From NCBI GenBank assembly GCA_031259875.1, contig JAIRKW010000066.1:1-13615 (forward strand): a stretch of DNA of 13,615 nucleotides, read 5' to 3'. This document shows, in pieces, positions 6,792-13,200 of this stretch. Positions within the stretch are counted from its first letter, which is position 1; each line of letters opens with the position of its first letter. A program made the translations under genes and the position numbers. The notes under the pieces were generated by a model. It worked only from the letters and a program-made list of their open reading frames with translations. It ran no database searches and was not told where the DNA came from. Source of the stretch: Campylobacteraceae bacterium. Its GTDB lineage: Bacteria; Campylobacterota; Campylobacteria; Campylobacterales; Campylobacteraceae.

Positions 6792-9168
6792 CGTAAACCC
6801 CCTTTATTGTAAATGTAGCAAATCTATACTCTTCAAAAAACGGATAAACATTCAACATCTTATCAAAAGTCGGCAGATAGGCAAATTCGCCTGATATATT
6901 TTTATCTTCTTCTATATCCAGATATAAAATTGCACCGTTTCGGGATGTGATTTTTACATTTTGTCCGCTGAAAAGATTATGCGAATCTATAAACTCTTTT
7001 GAAGCAAAAAGTACGCCTTTCCTGTTTAATTTAGAGGCTTGATTTGTAAAAAAGCTAAATTGCGAGACAGGATTTAATCTATAGACTATATCTCCGCTTA
7101 GTGTTACGTTTTTAAAATTGATAGGAGTTTTTGATATATCCGCACTTTGAATCTCAAGAGCATAGCCTCTCACATCATTGCCTGCATTATCAAAATCCGT
7201 CTTTAAATCATCAAACGCTATCTCTTTGAACCCTGCGCTTACGGGCAGTTTTTTCGTATAATCAATAGTATATTTTGCCCAAATTCCAAGCTCGGAAGCT
7301 ATATCGTTCAATTCATAACCATCATAAGGAAGTGCGGCATTTGTCGGCACTGCTCTTTTGTCTATATTGGTAAATGTGCCCTCTTGCTGATTAAGAGCAG
7401 GCATGTCAAATCCATATCCAAATGCGCTCATCGTCATATCGCCAAAACGATTATAACCAAGCGTTTTGCCCTCTATATACTCATCAAGTTCGCATATCAA
7501 TGAGACGCCAAGCGTGTTTGTTTGCGTAGGAATAATAACTGCTTTAAAATTTGCCAAACGTTCTAATGTACCTACAATATAAGCCATATTTTGCCATCTT
7601 GGATGAGTTAATACATCTTCGCCGATTATCAGTGAAAAGCGGTTTTTACCAGACATCATAGTTTCTATCTGTGCGCTTTTATTTTCGATGCCGACAATAT
7701 CCCAGAGTTTTGAAGTAACCTCTTTGGCTTCATTACTGTCAACTGTTTTATTGAACTTCGCATGAAATGACTGCAGATATTCGCTCGTTGTATCATCAAG
7801 CTCAGACAACGGCGTGAAAATTTCAAGCAGCAGATATAAAAGCGCTTCTTCGCTGCCGGGGCGGTAGTTTAATTCTAATAGATTTTTAGAAAAACCTTGC
7901 ACAACTTTATCTTTTATGGGATGGCAATATAAAGCTGCGGCACGGTTCATCTTTAAAGCAGAGTTTAAAGCGTATCCGGCATTTGGCGCATCATACCTTA
8001 ACATTGAGCCGACAGTTACAATAAAATCGCTTTTTTGAATACTCTCAAGAGTGCCTTGATATAAGGTGTGACCTGAACATTTGCTCATTGCTTTTAAAAA
8101 CCGTTTGTATACATAAGCGTCCTCATTTACCAGCTTGAGCGAAAATCTCTCTTTTAGCTTTTGAAGTATCAACGCCTCTTCATTTGTGATAAAACTGTTA
8201 AAAAGTATCGTTCCAGCACTATTTTTGATGAAATTTACTACATCTTGAAAAGTTTCTTTATTTTTTATGGCATTTGCATTTTCGAAATCATATCCGTATC
8301 GCGCCGCTTCGCTTAAAGGCATAAAATTATACTCGCTTTGCACTCTATAAATTTTAGGCGACGGATTGTCTATGCTTTGCTGTTTTACCTCATAATATAT
8401 AGGAGCACAGTCACTGCTGTGCGGATTTGCGGCTGGTATCCGTTTGAGCTCCCATGCATTAGATATATAGTGAAAATCTTTCTCAACAAGCGCACCTGTA
8501 GGGCAAACCGCACTGCATTCGCCGCATCTGACACAATCTACAATATTACCATTTTCATCACGCACTTTATCTATGAGTGACTTTTGCATTTTATTCCAAA
8601 CTGCATAAGCATCTTTTGGCATTATATCTTTATACTCTTTGGGTACAGCCAACTCTTCGCCTCTTGGAACGGTTTTCAGAGCTGCTTCGCCAATTTTATC
8701 TTTACATACCGTTACGCATCTTTCACATACTATACATAAAGAAGCGTCATATCGTATATTGCCCCAATTTTGTACATCACGGTAAGTATTTGCTACGGAA
8801 TAGCGCTGGTTATTTATTTTTGTTTCATGCACATAATTTTGTAATTCACACTCACCGCTTTTGTCACATACACCGCACTCCAAAGGGTGGTTGACGGCAT
8901 AAACTTCCATTATAGCACGGCGTTCGGCTTCAATTTCAGGAGTGTTTGTAACAATAACCTGCCCGTCTTTAGCTTTCGCATTGCAAGTATAAACTCTTTT
9001 GCCGTCAACGTCCGCCATGCATAGCCTGCATGCCAACGTCGGTGAACAGCAGCTAAGATAACAGATAGCCGGTATAAATATACCGTTTGCACGCGCTATA
9101 TTCAAAATCGTTTCATTCTCTTTTGCCTGCAAATGAACACCATTTATAGTTATCGTTATATCAGCCAT
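6781..9168 (-). CDS. nuoG: NADH-quinone oxidoreductase subunit G (iron-sulfur, lacks N7 ligands)
   Basis: This is the large iron-sulfur subunit of complex I, 795 residues. The N-terminal 2Fe-2S ferredoxin domain has C36, C47, C50 and C62. The His/Cys-ligated 4Fe-4S site is H94, C98, C101, C107 (NHPLECGVCDKSGEC). Two more 4Fe-4S sets are C145/148/151/155 (CIVCERCVTVC) and C212/215/218/222 (CVRCGECSAVCP). The rest (~225-795) is a degenerate molybdopterin-oxidoreductase domain without cofactor, including QQEGTFTNIDKR (~594-605) and a Molydop-binding-like C-terminus. Only one cysteine (C254) remains where the N7 cluster motif would be, so N7 is probably absent. The start overlaps the upstream fusion gene by 8 bases, with AGGGG upstream. 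It should receive electrons from the lineage-specific input subunit and pass them to NuoI. Confidence 0.97.
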   Translation of the reverse strand: MADITITINGVHLQAKENETILNIARANGIFIPAICYLSCCSPTLACRLCMADVDGKRVYTCNAKAKDGQVIVTNTPEIEAERRAIMEVYAVNHPLECGVCDKSGECELQNYVHETKINNQRYSVANTYRDVQNWGNIRYDASLCIVCERCVTVCKDKIGEAALKTVPRGEELAVPKEYKDIMPKDAYAVWNKMQKSLIDKVRDENGNIVDCVRCGECSAVCPTGALVEKDFHYISNAWELKRIPAANPHSSDCAPIYYEVKQQSIDNPSPKIYRVQSEYNFMPLSEAARYGYDFENANAIKNKETFQDVVNFIKNSAGTILFNSFITNEEALILQKLKERFSLKLVNEDAYVYKRFLKAMSKCSGHTLYQGTLESIQKSDFIVTVGSMLRYDAPNAGYALNSALKMNRAAALYCHPIKDKVVQGFSKNLLELNYRPGSEEALLYLLLEIFTPLSELDDTTSEYLQSFHAKFNKTVDSNEAKEVTSKLWDIVGIENKSAQIETMMSGKNRFSLIIGEDVLTHPRWQNMAYIVGTLERLANFKAVIIPTQTNTLGVSLICELDEYIEGKTLGYNRFGDMTMSAFGYGFDMPALNQQEGTFTNIDKRAVPTNAALPYDGYELNDIASELGIWAKYTIDYTKKLPVSAGFKEIAFDDLKTDFDNAGNDVRGYALEIQSADISKTPINFKNVTLSGDIVYRLNPVSQFSFFTNQASKLNRKGVLFASKEFIDSHNLFSGQNVKITSRNGAILYLDIEEDKNISGEFAYLPTFDKMLNVYPFFEEYRFATFTIKGVYDDE

Positions 9169-10216
9169 TTGAGCCCCTTTTTGAAACTTTCACAGCTTCA
9201 TATCTGTAACCGCTCTTCCTTGCGCCTAAAACAGCAATTGTTCCCCTCATATTTGTATCAATAGAAAATAAAGACTCATACACACTATTTGAAGTTTCTA
9301 TCAAAACTTCGTCTCCGTCTTTTAATTTAGCCGCTATCGCAAACTGCGAAGAGCCGTAAAGTTTTGGATTTATTTCGCCGCTGTCATAAAAATAAACTAT
9401 CGTACCGTCAAAGCTTTTGAGTTCGTTTATCGGCGGCGGCAGTAATGTTTTAGGTTTAGCTCTTAACTCTATATCATCCAAAACGCTTACTCTTAAAGGT
9501 TTAAAACGCGATATGAGAGCTGTTAAAGCTGCTATCAAATCAACATCTGGATGATAATACAAATCGCGTCCGAATAAAAGCGACAGTGCACTTTGTGTCA
9601 TTATTTTTTTTATCTCTTCCATCTCCTCTTCACCCACATTGCTCTCTGCGCTTAAATATCCGTCGTCTAATTCGTCAAGATAATTTTTAACATCCTGCGG
9701 AATTTGAGCATCATCCAAAAGAGTTTTGGCAATAAGCGCCAATACGCCGCCTTCAGAGCCTGCTTCATATTTTATATGTTTAAGGGCGGTTTTTTTAAGA
9801 CTCAAATCCTCTTGTGCAGACATATATATTAACTCTTTTTCCCATTCGCAAAGTTCACGTGCTAAAGCCTCATTATCTTTTGCAAAATGTGTACCGATAC
9901 ATAAAACAGCACTTTGTCTGTCAAGAGTTTTTAATTCCACGCCGTACTTTTCAAAAGCGTCAAAAAGCGGATTTGAGATTTTAGGTTCACTTGCAAAAGC
10001 TTTTACGACTATTGTCCAGTCGACTTCATTAAAGCGCAGTGAATTCATTACTTCATGCCCTTCGCGCTTGAGATTTTTAATGATAGTTTGCAGTTTCTCA
10101 TCTTCCGTTGTTTCAAAAATAAATATAGAGACTTCACCTTTTTGCGAGCTGCTTATAAGCTCAAAGATTTTGAATGCAAAGCGGACTGATAAATGTCTTA
10201 AATCATATCGTTTCAT
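9161..10216 (-). CDS. Complex I NuoE-like/NuoF-position fusion protein of Campylobacterota type
   Basis: This gene takes the place of nuoE and nuoF between nuoD and nuoG. Residues 1-73 (MKRYDLRHL to DWTIVVKA) resemble, from memory, the ~75-residue NuoE-like protein of Helicobacter (HP1264) and Campylobacter (Cj1575c). The rest, to residue 351, corresponds to the separate neighbour (HP1265/Cj1574c), so two proteins are joined in one frame. There is no NuoF nucleotide or FMN loop (GxGxxGxRG), and only two cysteines (C106, C123), so no iron-sulfur cluster is expected. Residues ~209-345 look like part of NuoG (GRDLYYHP against GEDVLTHP). I chose the ATG at 10216, not 10240, because AGGTGA lies 5 bases upstream, overlapping the nuoD stop, and the family starts MKRxDLR. 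No Met lies between residues 57 and 132, so a separate second protein could not start from ATG at the junction. An A8 run lies at 9604-9611. The role is probably an adaptor for electron entry; its chemistry is unknown. Confidence 0.88.
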   Translation of the reverse strand: MKRYDLRHLSVRFAFKIFELISSSQKGEVSIFIFETTEDEKLQTIIKNLKREGHEVMNSLRFNEVDWTIVVKAFASEPKISNPLFDAFEKYGVELKTLDRQSAVLCIGTHFAKDNEALARELCEWEKELIYMSAQEDLSLKKTALKHIKYEAGSEGGVLALIAKTLLDDAQIPQDVKNYLDELDDGYLSAESNVGEEEMEEIKKIMTQSALSLLFGRDLYYHPDVDLIAALTALISRFKPLRVSVLDDIELRAKPKTLLPPPINELKSFDGTIVYFYDSGEINPKLYGSSQFAIAAKLKDGDEVLIETSNSVYESLFSIDTNMRGTIAVLGARKSGYRYEAVKVSKRGSNG

Positions 10217-10220
10217 CTTT

Positions 10221-10226
10221 TCACCT
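10221..10226 (-). promoter_or_regulatory. Ribosome binding site of the NuoE/F-like fusion gene
   Basis: AGGTGA on the minus strand includes the nuoD stop (TGA) and lies 5 bases before the ATG at 10216. It favours that start over an in-frame ATG 24 bases upstream inside nuoD. Confidence 0.75.
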
Positions 10227-11450
10227 ATCCGTTTCACCAAGCAGAATATTGGAGCTTGCTATCATCGCAATAGCATCCGGCAGATATGATTCGCACATTA
10301 TCTCCTGAAAAAGACTGCAATTCCAAAATGACGGCGTTCTGATTTTAAGCCTGTAAGGATATGCGCCGCCTTGCGAATTGATATAGTATCCAAGCTCGCC
10401 TTTTGGAGACTCTGTGGCTGCATATATTTCGCCCTCAGGCGGTCTCATGCCTTGCGTTACTAAAACAAAATGCTGCATTAAAGAGTAGTTTTGCGTCATA
10501 ATCTGTTCTTTAGGCGCGCTTATAAATTCAGGCGCGTCAGCCATAATCTGTGGTTTAGTCTGTTCATGCATAGGAATTAACTGTCTTAAAATTCTAATTG
10601 ATTGACGCATCTCTTCCATATATAATTTATATCGCCCAAAACAGTCGCAAGTATCGGACACAGGCACATCAAACTCTACTTCATTATAAAGTTCATAAGG
10701 TTCTTCTTTTCGTATATCCCATGATATACCGCTGCCTCTTAGCATAACGCCTGAAGCTCCCCAGCTTTGAGCTGCTTCGGCTGTTAATATGCCAACATTT
10801 TCAAGTCTCATACGCCAAATTCTATTCTCGTCCAAAAGTCCTTCGTAAGTCTTAATCGCTTCAGGAAGTTTGTCCAAATATTCGCTTAATTTCTCAAGCC
10901 AACCATCACGCAAATCTAAAGGCACACCGCCTATTCGTACAGAGTTATGCGTCAATCTCGCACCGCAGTAATCCTCTATCAAATCCATAGTAAACTCGCG
11001 CTCTCTGTAAGCATACAAAAAAACCGTCATAGCTCCAATATCAAGAGCGTGAGTAGCAAGCCAAAACAGATGTGAAGAGATACGGTTAAGCTCTAAAAGC
11101 AGCATTCTGATAACTTGTGCGCGACGAGGAACTTCAACTCCAATGAGCCGCTCAACAGCAAGCGCAAAACCATAATTATTGGAGGTTGCCGCTATATAAT
11201 CCATCCTGTCGGTCGTAGGCATAAACTCGTTGTATATCATATTCTCGGCAAGTTTTTCAAAACCCCGATGCATATAACCAATATCAGGAAGTGCTCTTAT
11301 TATTTTTTCGCCGTTAAGCTCCAGTATCAATCGTAACTGTCCATGCGCAGACGGGTGTTGCGGTCCCAAATTGACCACCATATTGCCCTCTTCCTTGCTA
11401 AAGGAGATATTTTCAAAAAAAGGTTTTAATCTATTTGCCTGCTGCGCCAT
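10221..11450 (-). CDS. nuoD: NADH-quinone oxidoreductase subunit D
   Basis: This is the 49-kDa subunit that, with NuoB, builds the quinone-reduction site, here probably using menaquinone as is usual in Campylobacterota. It has 409 residues. NLGPQHPSAHGQLRLILEL (residues ~27-45) carries the quinone-site histidines H32 and H36, and TTDRMDYIAATSNN (~79-92) carries tyrosine Y85, equivalent to the quinone headgroup tyrosine of Thermus. MHRGFEKLAENM and RIGGVPLDLRDGW are further family motifs, and the protein ends in the typical GETDR. It descends from the [NiFe]-hydrogenase large subunit, and the nickel ligands are gone as expected. nuoC and nuoD are separate genes, unlike the E. coli nuoCD fusion, with a 1-base gap. 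The start at 11450 has AAAAGG just upstream. Confidence 0.98.
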   Translation of the reverse strand: MAQQANRLKPFFENISFSKEEGNMVVNLGPQHPSAHGQLRLILELNGEKIIRALPDIGYMHRGFEKLAENMIYNEFMPTTDRMDYIAATSNNYGFALAVERLIGVEVPRRAQVIRMLLLELNRISSHLFWLATHALDIGAMTVFLYAYREREFTMDLIEDYCGARLTHNSVRIGGVPLDLRDGWLEKLSEYLDKLPEAIKTYEGLLDENRIWRMRLENVGILTAEAAQSWGASGVMLRGSGISWDIRKEEPYELYNEVEFDVPVSDTCDCFGRYKLYMEEMRQSIRILRQLIPMHEQTKPQIMADAPEFISAPKEQIMTQNYSLMQHFVLVTQGMRPPEGEIYAATESPKGELGYYINSQGGAYPYRLKIRTPSFWNCSLFQEIMCESYLPDAIAMIASSNILLGETDR

Positions 11451-11451
11451 T

Positions 11452-12252
11452 TTAATGCCTTTTCTTAAGAGTTACGGAAGCGGATTTTTTTATCTTTTTA
11501 ACAAATGTTACACCGCCTTTTTCTTGATACTCACTGATTTTGCTTGGTTTTTCACTGTAAGGTTCACCAAAATGCACTTCGTGTCCGATTCTGGCATATC
11601 CCCTTGTATTCTCTTTTTCTATCATCGCACTGTCTCGTATCTCGGGACCTATAAGTTCTCTGTACTCTTTGCCGTAAATATGATCTATCTCATACCACTG
11701 CGCATTTTCATCTCCTTGAAGCGGATAACTTTTACGAAGCGGATATCCTATCCAGTCATCCGGCATCAAAATACGTTTCATATACGGATGCCCGACAATG
11801 ATTATTCCAAACATATCATATGCTTCGCGTTCCGCCCAATCTGCACTTTTGTAAACGACAACAGCACTTTTTATCTCTTCTTGTTCTTTAATACTAAATT
11901 TAATGCGTAATCTTTTTCGTTTTTTCATAGAGAGCATTTGATAAAATATCTCAAACTCTCCTCTCTTATCCAAAAAATCAACTGCACTCATTTCGCTTAG
12001 ATTATTATAAAAAAGGTGATTTTTTAAAAATTTCAATACTTTTACATTATCTTTAGGCTCTATCCACACAACCATCTGCCCTGCTTCTATATAGGCGTTG
12101 TTTATCTGAAATTTTGCGTTAAGCACTTCAAAATCTTTTTTAAAAACTTCGTCACTGTCCACATTAAATCTCTCAAGTTTTTTAGGCGTTTTAAATCTGT
12201 CGTTGAAATAAGTCTTTTTTTGACTATCTTTTCTGTTTATGTATTCGCGCAT
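11452..12252 (-). CDS. nuoC: NADH-quinone oxidoreductase subunit C
   Basis: This is the 30-kDa structural subunit of the hydrophilic arm, 266 residues, packing against NuoD, NuoB and NuoI. The family signature spans residues ~138-176: ADWAEREAYDMFGIIIVGHP followed by RILMPDDWIGYPLRKSYPL. The N-terminal ~30 residues are basic and polar (NRKDSQKKTYF), an extension also common in relatives, and the C-terminal ~40 residues are lysine-rich and probably flexible. The ATG shares a base with the nuoB stop (TAATG), and AAAAAGG lies 8 bases upstream. It carries no cofactor. Identity is secure from the signature and the position between nuoB and nuoD. Confidence 0.97.
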   Translation of the reverse strand: MREYINRKDSQKKTYFNDRFKTPKKLERFNVDSDEVFKKDFEVLNAKFQINNAYIEAGQMVVWIEPKDNVKVLKFLKNHLFYNNLSEMSAVDFLDKRGEFEIFYQMLSMKKRKRLRIKFSIKEQEEIKSAVVVYKSADWAEREAYDMFGIIIVGHPYMKRILMPDDWIGYPLRKSYPLQGDENAQWYEIDHIYGKEYRELIGPEIRDSAMIEKENTRGYARIGHEVHFGEPYSEKPSKISEYQEKGGVTFVKKIKKSASVTLKKRH

Positions 12253-12761
12253 TACACAAGCCTTTTTGGTTTGGTCTGTTTACCCATTTTTTGAGAGCGT
12301 ATCTTTTTTTGCAAAAGCATAACAGCATATTGAAGCGTTTCGGGTCTTGGCGCACAGCCAGGCAGATATATATCAACTGGAATTATCCTGTCAACGCCTT
12401 GCACGGTTGAGTAAGTGTTGAACATACCGCCCGTGTTGGCACAGCTTCCCATACTGATAACCCATTTTGGGTCAGGAATCTGGTCGTAAATCCTTTTCAT
12501 CAAATGCGCATGTTTTTTTGTCAAAGTACCGGCTACGATGATACCATCCGCCTGTCTCGGACTTGCTCTGAATATCGTTCCGAATCTATCAAAATCAAAT
12601 CTTCCAGCACCTGCTGCCATCATCTCAATAGCACAGCACGCCAATCCGTAAGTAGCAGGCCAAAAAGAGTTACTTCTACCCCACTGCACGATTTTATCGA
12701 GCGTGGTAACGGCCACAGGCAGAGCGGCATCTTGAAAATAGTTTATTTTATGCTGTGCCAT
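12252..12761 (-). CDS. nuoB: NADH-quinone oxidoreductase subunit B (cluster N2)
   Basis: This subunit carries the terminal 4Fe-4S cluster N2, which reduces quinone. It has 169 residues. All four ligands are visible: tandem C42-C43 in YGLACCAIEMMAAG, C107 in SMGSCANTGGMF and C136 in YLPGCAPRPE, with the usual arginine-rich SPRQADGIIVAGTLT stretch between. The basic C-terminus (KMGKQTKPKRLV) extends beyond the core. The start at 12761 overlaps the end of nuoA by 19 bases and is supported by a strong AAAGGAG 7 bases upstream, lying inside nuoA. This implies coupled translation of nuoA and nuoB. Nothing is missing from the active site. Confidence 0.98.
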   Translation of the reverse strand: MAQHKINYFQDAALPVAVTTLDKIVQWGRSNSFWPATYGLACCAIEMMAAGAGRFDFDRFGTIFRASPRQADGIIVAGTLTKKHAHLMKRIYDQIPDPKWVISMGSCANTGGMFNTYSTVQGVDRIIPVDIYLPGCAPRPETLQYAVMLLQKKIRSQKMGKQTKPKRLV

Positions 12762-13132
12762 TCAAGCGCTCCTTTATTCCACGCATAAGCGAATCCTATC
12801 GCCAGAAGCGCTATAAAAAGTATCATTTCTACAAAGCCAAAAATGCCCAAAGCTTTAAAATTCACAGCCCACGGAAACATAAAAACAATTTCAACATCAA
12901 ACAGTATAAATAAAAGTGCAAAGAGATAGAAGTGCGCAGAGATACGGTTTGGCTGTTTTATCGCCGGAAATCCGCACTCATATATGGTAAGTTTGAGTTT
13001 TTCGCCGTCTTTAGCACAAAGAGCGCGGCTGATATAGCGCGCTGCCAACACCATGCCTAAAAATATAAAAAATGCCAAAAACATAGAAAAAAACGCCCCA
13101 AAGTATGGGTGAGCGAATGACGTATGACTCAT
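12743..13132 (-). CDS. nuoA: NADH-quinone oxidoreductase subunit A
   Basis: This small membrane subunit lies at the junction of the two complex I arms and is the first gene of the operon. It has 129 residues and three membrane helices (~11-33, ~66-88, ~97-118). The loop between helices 1 and 2 has the conserved YECGFPAIKQ (C53), whose cysteine is the active/deactive-state marker in other species. LFILFDVEIVFMFPWAV carries D79 and E81, the same positions as the conserved acidic residues of E. coli NuoA. The ATG at 13132 has AAAGG 7 bases upstream and a TATAAT box about 35 bases upstream. Its 3' end overlaps nuoB by 19 bases and contains the nuoB ribosome site. Confidence 0.97.
   Translation of the reverse strand: MSHTSFAHPYFGAFFSMFLAFFIFLGMVLAARYISRALCAKDGEKLKLTIYECGFPAIKQPNRISAHFYLFALLFILFDVEIVFMFPWAVNFKALGIFGFVEMILFIALLAIGFAYAWNKGALEWHSIK
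12769..12775 (-). promoter_or_regulatory. nuoB ribosome binding site within nuoA
   Basis: AAAGGAG on the minus strand lies 7 bases before the nuoB ATG, within the last codons of nuoA. It fixes the nuoB start and accounts for the 19-base gene overlap. Confidence 0.8.
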
Positions 13133-13139
13133 CGGCGAA

Positions 13140-13200
13140 CCTTTAAGCGTATAGATTTAACTTATTATTATATTTAAAAAACTTTTTAAAAAGCTTTTTC
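13140..13200 (-). promoter_or_regulatory. Probable sigma-70 promoter of the nuo operon
   Basis: Reading the minus strand, a perfect TATAAT lies at 13172-13167, followed by an AT-rich stretch and the nuoA ribosome site (AAAGG, 13144-13140). A start of transcription near 13160 would give a leader of roughly 25-30 bases. No TTGACA-like -35 is seen; instead A and T tracts repeat about every 12 bases upstream. This is the pattern known for Campylobacter and Helicobacter housekeeping promoters, which lack a fixed -35. It is the only good promoter candidate I see for the operon. The assignment is by pattern only. Confidence 0.65.
13176..13199. repeat. Tandem imperfect 12-bp A/T-tract repeat
   Basis: Two adjacent 12-base units differ at one position (six A, C, five T; then five A, GC, five T). 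The second unit is a perfect palindrome, and a second palindrome, CTTTTTAAAAAG, straddles the junction. It lies directly upstream of the TATAAT box, so it probably serves as the phased A/T tracts that replace a -35 element, possibly with intrinsic bending. It could also form weak A:T hairpins, but a terminator role is unlikely with so little GC. Confidence 0.6.

Noticed and set aside
9726..10289. Plus-strand open frame of 187 codons
   Set aside because: It lies antisense to the NuoE/F-like fusion and the end of nuoD, has serine-rich low-information content and no ribosome site; it is a shadow of the real genes.
11371..11910. Plus-strand open frame of 179 codons with hydrophobic, Phe-rich content
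   Set aside because: It is antisense to nuoC and the nuoD start. Its Phe/Ile richness is the complement of Lys/Asn/Asp codons; no family is recognisable.
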